From: Bradyrhizobium lablabi | Lineage (GTDB): Bacteria > Pseudomonadota > Alphaproteobacteria > Rhizobiales > Xanthobacteraceae | Direction: 5' to 3' | Length of the DNA: 64,000 nucleotides | Assembly (NCBI RefSeq): GCF_900141755.1 | Contig: NZ_LT670844.1 | Coordinates: 3,286,001 to 3,350,000, forward strand | Shown: positions 1-8,827 of the stretch, in pieces | Numbering within the stretch: position 1 is the first letter of the stretch | Layout of the letters: each line of letters opens with the position of its first letter | The notes under the pieces: generated by a model | Seen by the model: only the letters and a program-made list of their open reading frames with translations | Told to the model about the DNA's origin: nothing | Database searches by the model: none | Position numbers and translations under genes: made by a program

Positions 1-480
1 GCGAGCGGCACGACGCCGTTTACCGTGGCGGCCCTGCAACAGGCCGGCACGTACGGCGCCGTTACGATCGGCGTTGCCAATAATCCTGCCACCGCGTTGC
101 TCACATCAGCGAAATATCCGGTGTTGGTCGAGACGGGGCGAGAACTGATCGCCGGCTCGACGAGGATGAAAGCCGGCACAGCGCAGAAGATCGTGCTTAA
201 CTTAATCTCGACCGGCATTATGCTGCGCCTCGGCCGCGTCTATCGGGGCATGATGGTCAACATGCAGACGACAAACGCGAAGCTGAAGCGCCGTGCAGAG
301 GTGATGGTTGCCCGGATCGCCGGTTGCGACCAAGCGCAGGCTGCTTGTGCCCTTGAGCAAACCGAGGGGGATATCAAGATGGCCGCTCTCGTAGCGTTGG
401 GTTACGACAAGGCCGAAGCAGAGCTCATTCTCGCAAGGCACAAGGGTAATCTGCGTCGGGTGTTCGCGGATCTCACCTGA
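1..480 (+). CDS. murQ: N-acetylmuramic acid 6-phosphate etherase, C-terminal part (partial)
   Basis: The reading frame is open from the first base of the window, so the 5' end of the gene lies outside. The visible 159 residues carry the MurQ signature ETGRELIAGSTRMKAGTAQK followed by NLISTGIMLRLGRVYRGMMV and a C-terminal helical region, as in the SIS-fold etherase that cleaves the lactyl ether of MurNAc-6-phosphate during peptidoglycan recycling in the cytoplasm. It is followed after 58 bp by a co-directional SIS-domain gene, which fits an amino-sugar recycling operon. The family assignment is from the motif; the substrate is inferred from the family. Confidence 0.9.
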   Translation, partial: ASGTTPFTVAALQQAGTYGAVTIGVANNPATALLTSAKYPVLVETGRELIAGSTRMKAGTAQKIVLNLISTGIMLRLGRVYRGMMVNMQTTNAKLKRRAEVMVARIAGCDQAQAACALEQTEGDIKMAALVALGYDKAEAELILARHKGNLRRVFADLT

Positions 481-538
481 CGATTGCAGTGAGTAACGGC
501 GAACAGCGGGCGTGCAGCGAAGATGGAGCTTGTGAGCA

Positions 539-1561
539 ATGGCACAATCCGGTTCTTCTGCAATGGCGCACGAGATTTTGGAAAGTGCGGACGTCGTCTC
601 GCGCATCGTCCGCGACCGCCATGCCATCGCTGAAGTTGCAAGATGCCTGGATATTGGCGCCGCGCCCGTTGCTGTCCTGTGCGGCCGCGGAAGCTCCGGG
701 CATGCCGGAGTCTTCTTGCGCTACCTCATCGAAACCCGGCTACACTTGCCGGTGTCCGCCAGTGCTCCGTCGGTGATCACGGCATTTCGTAAGCCGCTGA
801 CGTTGCGCAATGCGCTGTTCATCGTGATCTCGCAATCAGGGCGCAGCCCCGATCTGATCGCTGCAACGCAGTCCGCGCGAGCTTCCGGTGCTCGCACCGT
901 TGCAATCGTCAACGCGCTGCCGTCGCCGGTCGCCGATGCCGCCGAGTTCGTCGTTCCGATCGAAGCCGGGCCCGAACATTCGGTCGCCGCCACCAAGACC
1001 GTCGTCGGCTCGATGGCGGCAGGTGCTGAGCTCATTGCGGCATTGGCCGACGATACGGCTCTTAGGTCGGCTCTCGATCGCCTGCCGGAGCGCCTTTACC
1101 GTGGGCTGACACTCGATTGGACCGAAGTATCCGATGATCTCGCCGGCGCATCCGCCGTGTTTGTCGCCTCACGCGGTCTGGGCCTGGGCTCAGCTCGGGA
1201 AATTGCGCTGAAGCTTGCCGAGATACTGCGGCTACCCGCGCTTGGTTTCAGCGCCGCCGAGCTGCAACACGGCCCGCGCGCTGCCTTGTCATCGAAGACG
1301 CCAGTCATCATGATGCGCTTAATGGATGAAACAGCTGCCACAGTGGATGCGGTGGCGACCGAGCTGCGAGAGCGCAAGATTGCGCTTCATCTGTGTGGCG
1401 GCCCGCGCAGCACGCTGCCGTGGTTAGGCGACGATGATCCCGCAACCGACGCAATCACCATGCTCGTTCCGGCCTACCGCATGATCGAACGCACCGCGCA
1501 GGAGTGGGGATTTGACCCGGATCGTCCGCTGCAACTGAGCAAAGTTACTGAAACCTTCTGA
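539..1561 (+). CDS. SIS-domain protein, GlmS/NagB-II-like sugar isomerase or deaminase
   Basis: The 340-residue protein has two tandem SIS domains. The first holds GRGSSGHAG near residue 50 and SQSGRSPDLIAA near residue 99, both sugar-phosphate binding loops. The second contains SRGLGLGSAREIALKLAEI and the typical ELQHGPRA. The glutaminase domain of GlmS is absent, so it resembles the isomerase half that acts as glucosamine-6-phosphate deaminase (NagB-II) or AgaS. Its position behind murQ supports a role in amino-sugar catabolism. The ATG at 539 has a weak GGAG upstream; a second in-frame ATG at 563 is possible. The exact substrate cannot be read from the sequence. Confidence 0.85.
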   Translation: MAQSGSSAMAHEILESADVVSRIVRDRHAIAEVARCLDIGAAPVAVLCGRGSSGHAGVFLRYLIETRLHLPVSASAPSVITAFRKPLTLRNALFIVISQSGRSPDLIAATQSARASGARTVAIVNALPSPVADAAEFVVPIEAGPEHSVAATKTVVGSMAAGAELIAALADDTALRSALDRLPERLYRGLTLDWTEVSDDLAGASAVFVASRGLGLGSAREIALKLAEILRLPALGFSAAELQHGPRAALSSKTPVIMMRLMDETAATVDAVATELRERKIALHLCGGPRSTLPWLGDDDPATDAITMLVPAYRMIERTAQEWGFDPDRPLQLSKVTETF

Positions 1562-2048
1562 GCTTGGCGCCACAGCGTTTAGACGCGCACGCCGGCGGAT
1601 CGAGCCTGCGGTTAGTCCGCCGCACGCGCTGCGAAATGTCCGCTTCGCGGCGGCAGCCATAACCGGTTGTTCGGCTAATTCGCCACCGCGGCGTCTGTTC
1701 GGGATGCTACGGCACCGGTCAACGCTTCGAACGCGGGTCAGGCTCCGGGCGGGCGGCAGCACACGTCATGGTCGACATCCCTGCGAAGGGCAACGGAAAG
1801 TTCTGAGTCGTATGTGATTGCTGCGCTTGCGCAGCGATGGTCGGGACTGTTTTCTTATTCAGCCGCCAACGCGGTTGCCCAGCTGAAATCATAATGCGCG
1901 CTCAATGCTTTCATCGCGACGACTGCACCCAGAACGCAGATGATCTGCAATAGCGTCCTCGTCGAGAAAACCTTATTGAAGAGCCTCATATGATCTTCCG
2001 CTTTTGCTTAGTCATATTGTCAGCGAGCCGGGTGGCGGCGCATTTGAC
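1562..2048. other. Gene-free stretch, 487 bp
   Basis: No open frame with coding character or a ribosome binding site was found on either strand. It holds one degenerate copy of the dispersed AATGTCCGCTT repeat near 1635. Confidence 0.5.
1635..1650. repeat. Dispersed AATGTCCGCTT-type repeat, half copy
   Basis: AATGTCCGCTTCGCGG matches the left arm of an intergenic repeat family that recurs at least eight times in this window. The right arm is not recognisable here. Confidence 0.5.
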
Positions 2049-2234
2049 CTAGCGTCGGTGGCCTAGACGAATCCCAAGCTTGAGCGCCTTCTGCCGCAGC
2101 GAACCCACACTACGCTTTGTAAGCTTCGCAATTTTAACGACGGGTGTTTTCGCCTTTGAGTGCGCACGCAACTCCTTTACATCGGCTTTGGTGTATTCGC
2201 GACGCACGACCGTCTTCTTTGCTTTTTTAGGCAC
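2049..2234 (-). CDS. Small basic hypothetical protein (61 aa)
   Basis: This 61-residue lysine- and arginine-rich protein starts MPKKAKKTVVRREYTKADVK and has a helix-turn-helix-like middle (VVKIAKLTKRSVGSLRQKAL), which suggests nucleic-acid binding. The start is a GTG preceded by AAGGA at a 7-base distance, which supports real translation. Similar small basic proteins are common in Bradyrhizobium genomes (recollection, not checked). There are no close co-directional neighbours, so the context gives no function. Confidence 0.7.
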   Translation of the reverse strand: MPKKAKKTVVRREYTKADVKELRAHSKAKTPVVKIAKLTKRSVGSLRQKALKLGIRLGHRR

Positions 2235-2802
2235 TCAATATTCCTTGATTGTGAGGCCGCCTTAGTACCACAGATAGCGTGAGCAGCAAGCGTTATCAGC
2301 TTTAACGCCGAGCCTCGTGCCCCGTGTGTACCGAAAACTTAAACCCGGAGATAGTGATGATGAAGCCATTGTGCGAGCGAATGCCGCAAACTGCTACGGA
2401 GCCTGGTTCCGAAATGGTAAGCTCTCTGCTCATGCCTTATCGGTTACGAGAGGCTGTTTGCGGATGAATGACCGCTTCGCGCCTGAAGCGAAACTCAAAT
2501 TCACCGGCCAGGTGCGGCAAAACAGGTTGAACTCCATGGACGCTCGCGATCAACGGGATCGGCAGCAGTTCCATGAAGCGAAGATATTCGACGCCGTTCA
2601 AGCGCCGGTTTTAACTGGCTCGATCGACGCTGCCCTGCTCCGCGCGTTTATCGAAAATATCGAGATCGGCGCCAGCCGAGAAGTGCCGAAGGCTGCTGCG
2701 CTGGATGATCTGCGCGGCTACCGGCGTCTCGCGGCAAGTGAGAGGTCACATCGATTCACACAAGACCCACTTCGCATGTCGCGATCACCGCGAGTGATTT
2801 CT
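2235..2802. other. Stretch without a convincing gene
   Basis: A 177-codon plus-strand frame (2317-2850) crosses this interval, but it runs over a copy of the dispersed repeat and into the 3' end of the opposite deformylase gene. It has no clear ribosome binding site and no recognisable domain. Its middle (ALLRAFIENIEIG) faintly resembles the tail of serine recombinases, so a decayed recombinase is a weak possibility. Confidence 0.4.
2467..2490. repeat. Dispersed AATGaCCGCTT palindromic repeat
   Basis: AATGACCGCTTCGCGCCTGA followed by AGCG shows the two arms (CCGCTTC / GAAGCG-type) of the repeat family. Nearly the same sequence recurs at 41183. Confidence 0.55.
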
Positions 2803-3420
2803 TCATTTTTCCTTGGGCGGTTCGGTCGAAATGGCGAGGCGTTGGAGTAGGTCGGTCGAAGCACCTGTACCGTGCGGCTCGGTCGATGTGAGCGTTCTTG
2901 GAAGCATGCAATCGGTAAGCAGCCGTCCGTCAAGGTGATCGATTTCATGTTGAAAGATGCGTGCCGGCCATCCTTTGAGGGACCAGGTTTTCCGCCGGCC
3001 ATTCGGCTGAAATCCTTCAACCTCGATCGCCCAGTGGCGGCAAACATCCGCCTTAAAACCGGGAATGCTGAGACACCCCTCTGTCTCGATCACCATCTCC
3101 GGGGAAGTCGCGTACCAGATCGGATTGATGACTGCCTCAAACGGGAAAGGATATCGATTCCGAGCCTTTTGCTGTCCGGGAGACAGATGGCTCATCCGAT
3201 CTTGAGTGTCCTCAACAACGAAAACGCGTAATGGCACGGCAATTTGCGGCGCCGCAAGGCCTACGCCATTTCCCGCCAGCGTCACACGCATGACATCGAT
3301 CAGTTCGTGAAGCGCGGGAGTGCCGAATAGTTCTTGCGGTACATTTCGTGTGCCGTTACGGAGCGCCGAATGGCCAACTTTGACTATCTCGACAGCGGTC
3401 GCAGGAACATCAAAGATCAT
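2803..3420 (-). CDS. def: Peptide deformylase (paralogue)
   Basis: Peptide deformylase removes the formyl group from the initiator methionine of new proteins. All three metal-site motifs are present: GNGVGLAAPQ at residues 50-59, EGCLSIPG with the metal-ligand Cys116, and QHEIDHLDG with His158, catalytic Glu159 and His162. The length of about 205 residues is slightly long for the family, with an insertion between motifs 1 and 2 and a polar tail. A TTG start 12 bases upstream is possible, but the ATG at 3420 has GGGA at a suitable distance. There is no fmt neighbour, so this is probably an accessory copy rather than the housekeeping gene. Confidence 0.88.
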   Translation of the reverse strand: MIFDVPATAVEIVKVGHSALRNGTRNVPQELFGTPALHELIDVMRVTLAGNGVGLAAPQIAVPLRVFVVEDTQDRMSHLSPGQQKARNRYPFPFEAVINPIWYATSPEMVIETEGCLSIPGFKADVCRHWAIEVEGFQPNGRRKTWSLKGWPARIFQHEIDHLDGRLLTDCMLPRTLTSTEPHGTGASTDLLQRLAISTEPPKEK

Positions 3421-3565
3421 TAGCAATCCCAAAAAGAGCGCGTGCGGTCTATGTACACAGGATTAGCCGAGCGGTGTACCGGCCGTTTAGTTGCCATCGC
3501 GGCAAGCCGATCCTTTTCTTTCACGTACGCGCCGGTGGGCTCGCTGGCGCGTATCACTTGCGACC

Positions 3566-5182
3566 TCAAATGCGATGGGAGATCTTCAACATCTCTGCGG
3601 CGCGCTCGCCTATAACAACGCATGGCGCCATGGTGTTGCCGGTTGTGACCCGCGGCATAATGGAACCGTCAGCGATACGCAGGTTGTCGATCCCATAGAC
3701 ATTAAGTTTGCCGTCTACGACCGACATGGAATCGCGGCCCATCTTGGCAGTGCAGGCTTGGTGCCAGTATGTGACAACGCAATCTCTAACAAAGGCTTCC
3801 AGAGATTTTCCCTTCATCCCCCCTGGTATCACCTCGCGCTTTACGAATGGCCGCAGCGCGGCGGAGTTCGCAATCTCGCGGCAGAACTCCACACACCTGA
3901 CCATGGCCTTCAGATCATCAGGGACTCCTAGATGATTGGCTGTAAGTTCTACCGGGTCGAGAGGGCTCGGCCCGGTGAGACGGATATGGCCTCGGCTCTT
4001 TGGGCGGACAATACCGGGGATAAATGTCCATGAGTTCTCCGGCGGATTGAATTGGGCTGTCTCGGGGCTGACAAATAAACCCTCGCCCATGGGACACAGC
4101 ATGTCCGGTGTGTCGAGGCTGGGGTCGCTCTTCCAAAAGACCATTGCCTGCTCTTTTTGGGCGACTGCTTCGGGCTGTTGATGTTCCCAAACACACCCCA
4201 AAAGCAAAGGATGGTCTTGAAAGTTTTCTCCCACGCCTGGAAGATGTCGCACAAGCGGTATCCCGAGGCGCTGTAACTCAGCCTGATTCCCGATACCGGA
4301 CTGCATCAGTACCTTTGGTGTATTGATCGCGCCTAGCGATAGAACAATCTCGAGTCCAGCCCCGATGCGAAGGACCTTTCCATCATGAGCAACCTCGACG
4401 CCGGTCGCCCGCTTTCCCTCCACGGTCAGCCGCGTGACCATTGCTTCTGTGAGGACGGTAAGATTGGGCCGGTCCATGTAGGGGAAGACATACGAGCGAA
4501 ATACGGAGAGTCGCCGTCCATCACGGATTCGCCGCTCGATCAATGAGCAGCCTCCATCACCTTCCATCATGCGGCCATTAAGGTTTTCGAATGATGGAAT
4601 CCCCGCCGAGCGCGCGCCCTCATATATGGCAGGGCCGATCGGGCTGGTGGGGAGCGAGGGCCGTACATAGACCAGCCCTCCGGTTCCGCGGTACTTCGGG
4701 TCCGGCTCGCCCTGCCAATCTTCAATGCGGCGATAGATGTTCAGGACTGACTCATAGTTCCATGCAGCGTCTCCCGCCTCATCCGCGAAGTAGTTCCAAT
4801 CGTTCTTGTGGCCGCGCACCCAATACATCACGTTGATGCTGGATCCGCCGCCCAGCACTTTGCCCATGGACATCGAAAGAGCGCGCCCATGAAGCGCTGA
4901 ATTTGGCTGCGCCTTAAATCCCCAGTCTCGCTCGCTTCCCAAATTGGTAGCCCAATTACTAGCATCCATGACGGCCGGCACATCGTCACTGCCCCCCGCT
5001 TCGAGCAGGAGCACGCTGACGTCCGCGTTCTCCGCCAATCGGCGCGCTACCACCGAACCGGATGAGCCAGATCCGCAGACGATGAAGTCATAGTGCGGCT
5101 TGAGTTCAGCCGTGAGCTTTTGTTGGTTGGCACGTACCCGTTCGCCAAATCCCGTCGTGTGAGTGGCCTGCTCGTCGCTCAT
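3566..5182 (-). CDS. GMC-family FAD oxidoreductase (choline dehydrogenase-like)
   Basis: The 538-residue protein is a glucose-methanol-choline oxidoreductase. It has an ADP-binding loop CGSGSSGSVVARRL near residue 36, the FAD signature MGKVLGGGSSIN near residue 106, and the C-terminal catalytic stretch YWHQACTAKMG followed by NLRIADGSIMP. Such flavoenzymes oxidise alcohols such as choline, PEG or other primary alcohols. The length is normal. No signal peptide or betaine-pathway gene is nearby, so the substrate is open. A decayed SDR tail lies directly upstream, which suggests the gene once sat in a small dehydrogenase operon. Confidence 0.88.
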   Translation of the reverse strand: MSDEQATHTTGFGERVRANQQKLTAELKPHYDFIVCGSGSSGSVVARRLAENADVSVLLLEAGGSDDVPAVMDASNWATNLGSERDWGFKAQPNSALHGRALSMSMGKVLGGGSSINVMYWVRGHKNDWNYFADEAGDAAWNYESVLNIYRRIEDWQGEPDPKYRGTGGLVYVRPSLPTSPIGPAIYEGARSAGIPSFENLNGRMMEGDGGCSLIERRIRDGRRLSVFRSYVFPYMDRPNLTVLTEAMVTRLTVEGKRATGVEVAHDGKVLRIGAGLEIVLSLGAINTPKVLMQSGIGNQAELQRLGIPLVRHLPGVGENFQDHPLLLGCVWEHQQPEAVAQKEQAMVFWKSDPSLDTPDMLCPMGEGLFVSPETAQFNPPENSWTFIPGIVRPKSRGHIRLTGPSPLDPVELTANHLGVPDDLKAMVRCVEFCREIANSAALRPFVKREVIPGGMKGKSLEAFVRDCVVTYWHQACTAKMGRDSMSVVDGKLNVYGIDNLRIADGSIMPRVTTGNTMAPCVVIGERAAEMLKISHRI

Positions 5183-5233
5183 CTCGCGTTCCTTATGCGG
5201 AGTCTTGGTCGGAGGCGATCCGACCGTCGTCGT

Positions 5234-5308
5234 TCAGTCGAGGTCGCCGCCTGCCACGGGCAGGGTAACGCCGGTGATGAAGAAGGCCTCGTCCGAGGCC
5301 AGAAACTC
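5234..5308 (-). pseudogene. C-terminal remnant of an SDR dehydrogenase
   Basis: On the minus strand this stretch reads EFLASDEAFFITGVTLPVAG followed by GDLD and a stop. That is the standard C-terminus of classical short-chain dehydrogenases (LASDEAxFITG...VxGG). A stop codon lies just upstream in the same frame and no start exists, so it is a vestige of a gene that once preceded the GMC oxidoreductase. Confidence 0.6.
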
Positions 5309-5684
5309 TCCATTAGCTCTCGCGTGGGACTAAATTGCTCCGACCCATGCCTCTATCCTGCTTTGATATTGGGTCCTGCAAACCTAGATCGGCCGAGCAT
5401 GAGCGTCATTGGCTGTCGACGCCCTTTCGCTCGTACGGCGGCGCACGGCGCGTTGCGCCCGAAAGTTTGTTGGAGATAGCGTCGCAGGGCTCATCGGCTT
5501 GACGTACGCCGGGGTCAGACGTTTAGGCCTCACCATCACCCACCTGCGTGGGACGCCCCATCGGAGCGGATAGGCAACTTCCATTCGTGAGTCTAATTGG
5601 TGCGACTACTGCAGTACGACTTGCCCATGGCAGCTTGTTCGGTGCGAATTGCCGCCTCACGCATCGTGAGCCAATGACGCACTT
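5309..5684. other. Gene-free stretch, 376 bp
   Basis: Nothing with coding character was seen between the SDR remnant and the end of the AraC regulator gene. No repeat or terminator was recognised. Confidence 0.45.
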
Positions 5685-6653
5685 TTAGCGGTGCGGATAC
5701 GCCCACGGCTCGGCATGATCTCCCGAATGGGAGCCTGGGGTATGCCCGAAGCGACGGCGAAATTTTCGATTGAAATTGGTATAGTCGCCAAAGCCGCTGG
5801 CGAAGGCGATATCGCTGATGGGCTGGTTTGTTTTCAGAAGCGACCGACGTTTTAACAGACCCGCGGCATAATCCAGACGAACCGAGCGTATGAAATCACT
5901 GCAGGTGGAGTTCCTCACCGTGAAGAGCTTCTGAAGGTAGCGTAACGAGATTCCTGCCTCAACCGCCACGTCGCAAGGACCGAAGGCCGGATTGGCAAAG
6001 TGCTCCTTGATGATATCGCAGATGCGCGTGAACAGTCTATCTGTATGAAGAGAAGTATCATCTGGATCGGACGGTGCGAATAACGCGCCTAATAAATCGT
6101 AGTATGCGAGACGCATGTAGGCGTTGGCCGGAACGGACATTAATGGCTCTTCTTCGACGCCCTCCTGAAGGAGTTGACGGAGCGGTCGCGCTGCGGCCGC
6201 TCCGCTCCGTCTAGAAGGACAGCGCGGTTCGAAACCCAGATGAGACACCAGGGACCGGCGCGGCAGCTGCAAAGACGCCCAATAGTCGCTTCCCTTCTCC
6301 GATAAATATGTCACTGGCCGGGCCGCGTCGACGAGAGCGACATCACCGACCTTGAATTCCATAATCTGGTTATTTTGAATGATTCTGGACTGACCAGCCA
6401 TCTGAAATAACGCGTAGTAGTGATCAACAGCATCCGCACGGACGTCCTGGTGGGTGCGCTCGAGGCGATAAGCGTTGGAACTAAGCTCCACTGCTCTGAA
6501 TCCGAAAATGGTTCGGAGGCGCGCTCTGCCAGAAAAGGCCTTGGGTTCGATCCCGTCCGGCGTGTACCGGCCACAGATCGAGCGGACCACATCTCGCCAC
6601 GCTTCGTAGTTCAGATTTGGGGTGCCGAGAAAGTCGCCGCTTGAATGCATCAT
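5685..6653 (-). CDS. AraC-family transcriptional regulator, probable regulator of benABC
   Basis: The 322-residue protein has an N-terminal AraC_binding_2-like sensor region (about residues 40-200) and a C-terminal pair of helix-turn-helix motifs. The second includes ISDIAFASGFGDYTNFNRKF and ends FGHTPGSH, the AraC/XylS signature. It is transcribed divergently from benA with 322 bp between them. That is the layout of BenR, AntR and XylS-type activators of ring-hydroxylating dioxygenase operons. The effector (benzoate, anthranilate or relative) is inferred from this context only. Confidence 0.85.
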   Translation of the reverse strand: MMHSSGDFLGTPNLNYEAWRDVVRSICGRYTPDGIEPKAFSGRARLRTIFGFRAVELSSNAYRLERTHQDVRADAVDHYYALFQMAGQSRIIQNNQIMEFKVGDVALVDAARPVTYLSEKGSDYWASLQLPRRSLVSHLGFEPRCPSRRSGAAAARPLRQLLQEGVEEEPLMSVPANAYMRLAYYDLLGALFAPSDPDDTSLHTDRLFTRICDIIKEHFANPAFGPCDVAVEAGISLRYLQKLFTVRNSTCSDFIRSVRLDYAAGLLKRRSLLKTNQPISDIAFASGFGDYTNFNRKFRRRFGHTPGSHSGDHAEPWAYPHR

Positions 6654-6975
6654 CGCCTCTATCAGGTGCGTTCAAACTCGCTTCTCAAGGTGAGAGTTCA
6701 AGGGAAGAAGCTTTCTTCCGTACCGGTGCCGCAGCCAGCTCTTTCCATAACGCGTGACATATTCAAGATGACACCGATTTAATCCGGATTGGGATCACGA
6801 TTGATCACGCCTCTGACACTTTACAGTATGGCCAGTGCGCATCTGTACAGGCAGAAAGGGCGCGATCGTCTCGTGACGTCTATCTTGGCTGCGATACGCT
6901 CTGATCGTCTCGGCGATAGTTGCGATCATCGCCGACCGCTTGAGAGACTGATCGACACTTCGGAGAGAACGAGCC
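6654..6975. promoter_or_regulatory. Divergent promoter region between araC-type regulator and benABC
   Basis: This 322-bp gap separates the divergent starts of the regulator (6653, minus) and benA (6976, plus), so it must carry both promoters and any AraC-type half-sites. No operator could be assigned with confidence by eye. Confidence 0.5.
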
Positions 6976-8313
6976 ATGACACCAAGCATCATTGAACGTC
7001 TCGACACAGCATTGGTCGAGGATTCGGCCGACGGTCTGTTTCGTTGTGATCGTGCGATATTTACCGATGCCGGGTTCTTTGAGTTGGAGATGAAGCACCT
7101 GTTTGAGGGAAACTGGGTGTATCTAGCGCATGAGAGCCAGATTCCGAACAAGCATGACTATTTCGCAACTTGGATCGGACGACAGCCCATCTTTATCGCC
7201 CGCAACAAAGACAACGAGCTCAACGCGTTCATCAATGCCTGCAGTCACCGTGGCGCGATGCTTTGCCGTTACAAGCGTGGCAACAAGTCGACCTTCACCT
7301 GCCCGTTCCACGGCTGGACATTCAGCAATTCCGGAAAGTTGCTGAAGGTGAAAGATGCCGACGGCGCCGGTTATCCCGAGCAGTTCGACAACGAAGGCTC
7401 GCACGATTTGAAGAAGGTCGCGAGGTTCGAGTCCTATCGCGGCTTCCTGTTCGGAAGCCTCAATCCAGATGTGAAGCCATTGGCCGAACATCTCGGCGAG
7501 GCCGCAAAATTCATCGACATGATGGTTGACCAGGCACCCGACGGACTCGAAGTCCTGCGCGGTTCGTCTAGCTACATCTACGACGGCAATTGGAAGCTGC
7601 AGGCTGAAAACGGCGCCGATGGCTATCATGTGTCGTCGGTGCATTGGAACTACATTGCCACGACGAGTCGCCGCAATGCGGCATCGGATGACGTCAAGGC
7701 GACCGATCTCAGCAAGATGAGCAAGCTGAAGGGTGGTTACTATTCGTTCGAAAACGGGCACATGGTCGTTTGGTCTCGGTTTGCCGACCCAACGACCCGG
7801 CCCGCCTACGCGTACGTCGACCAGCTCACGGCAAAGCATGGCCGCGCCAAGGCGCAATGGATGGTCGAGAACCTGCGCAACCTCTGCCTCTATCCAAATC
7901 TCTATCTGATGGACCAGATGAGTTCGCAGCTGCGCGTAACCCGCCCGCTGGCGGTGGATAAGACCGAAGTGACGATCTACTGCATCGCGCCCAAGAGCGA
8001 GCCGGCAGAGGAGCGGGCGCGCCGCATTCGCCAATACGAAGATTTCTTCAATGCCAGTGGCATGGCGACGCCCGACGATCTCGAGGAATTCCGCGCCTGT
8101 CAGCAGGCCTACATGGCCAAGGCGATGCGCTGGAATGACTTGTCACGCGGCGCGACGCACTGGATCGAGGGTGCCGACGAGGGAGCGCAGGCGATCGACC
8201 TTCATCCGTTGAGGAGCGGAGTAAAGGTCGAAGACGAAGGTCTTTTCCTTGTCCAGCACGGCTATTGGTCCGACGCGCTCCGGGCGGCAGCGCTCAAGGG
8301 AGATGGCGCATGA
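6976..8313 (+). CDS. benA: Benzoate (or anthranilate) 1,2-dioxygenase, large subunit
   Basis: The 445-residue alpha subunit of a Rieske ring-hydroxylating dioxygenase. The Rieske cluster ligands are Cys89, His91, Cys109 and His112 ([10 protein letters not shown] ... CPFHGW). The mononuclear iron site is Asp215-His218-His223 in [13 protein letters not shown]. The sequence matches remembered BenA closely ([37 protein letters not shown]). It would add O2 across the aromatic ring of benzoate to give a cis-diol, or release catechol from anthranilate. It starts a benABC operon, overlapping benB by 4 bp. No benD follows, which leaves the anthranilate alternative open. Confidence 0.9.
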   Translation: MTPSIIERLDTALVEDSADGLFRCDRAIFTDAGFFELEMKHLFEGNWVYLAHESQIPNKHDYFATWIGRQPIFIARNKDNELNAFINACSHRGAMLCRYKRGNKSTFTCPFHGWTFSNSGKLLKVKDADGAGYPEQFDNEGSHDLKKVARFESYRGFLFGSLNPDVKPLAEHLGEAAKFIDMMVDQAPDGLEVLRGSSSYIYDGNWKLQAENGADGYHVSSVHWNYIATTSRRNAASDDVKATDLSKMSKLKGGYYSFENGHMVVWSRFADPTTRPAYAYVDQLTAKHGRAKAQWMVENLRNLCLYPNLYLMDQMSSQLRVTRPLAVDKTEVTIYCIAPKSEPAEERARRIRQYEDFFNASGMATPDDLEEFRACQQAYMAKAMRWNDLSRGATHWIEGADEGAQAIDLHPLRSGVKVEDEGLFLVQHGYWSDALRAAALKGDGA

Positions 8314-8801
8314 GCCCGATTCCCTTGTCCGGGGTCGAAGCGTTTCTCTATGCCGAAGCCCGTGCCCTGGACGACCGGGACTGGGACACGTGGCTGGCCT
8401 TCTACGCGCCCGACGCGAGCTTCTGGATGCCAGCTTGGGACGACAACGACAGACTCGTCGAAGACCCGCAAGCCGAGATTTCCCTGATCTACTACGCCCG
8501 TCGCAGCGGCATCGAGGATCGCGTCTTCCGCATCAAGACCGAACGGTCGAGCGCCAGCACCCCCGAGCCGCGGACGTCGCACAATATATCAAATGTCGAA
8601 ATCCTCTCCCGGAACGACAGCAAAATCGACCTGCGCTTCAACTGGCTGACGCTCAGTTATCGCTACAAAATCGTCGACACCTATTTCGGAGTTTCCTTCT
8701 ACACGCTCGAAATGACAGGTGAACGCCCCCTGATCAAAGCCAAAAAGGTGATTCTGAAGAACGACTACATCCACCACGTCGTCGACGTCTATCACATCTG
8801 A
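8310..8801 (+). CDS. benB: Benzoate (or anthranilate) 1,2-dioxygenase, small subunit
   Basis: The 163-residue beta subunit of the ring-hydroxylating dioxygenase has the NTF2/SnoaL-like fold. It carries the family stretches [20 protein letters not shown] and [10 protein letters not shown] and ends [17 protein letters not shown], as in BenB. It is structural and forms the alpha3beta3 hexamer with BenA. The start is chosen at the ATGA overlap with benA, which implies translational coupling. It ends by overlapping an ATG pair, but benC probably starts 27 bases further on. Confidence 0.9.
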   Translation: MSPIPLSGVEAFLYAEARALDDRDWDTWLAFYAPDASFWMPAWDDNDRLVEDPQAEISLIYYARRSGIEDRVFRIKTERSSASTPEPRTSHNISNVEILSRNDSKIDLRFNWLTLSYRYKIVDTYFGVSFYTLEMTGERPLIKAKKVILKNDYIHHVVDVYHI

Positions 8802-8827
8802 TGATGGCAGGCAGATGGAGCAGACGC

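Noticed and set aside
2317..2850. 177-codon plus-strand frame
   Set aside because: It crosses a dispersed repeat, overlaps the end of the deformylase gene on the other strand, lacks a ribosome site and shows no domain.
7123..8034. 303-codon minus-strand frame opposite benA
   Set aside because: It is a mirror frame of benA with no domain or start signal, typical of high-GC coding sequence.
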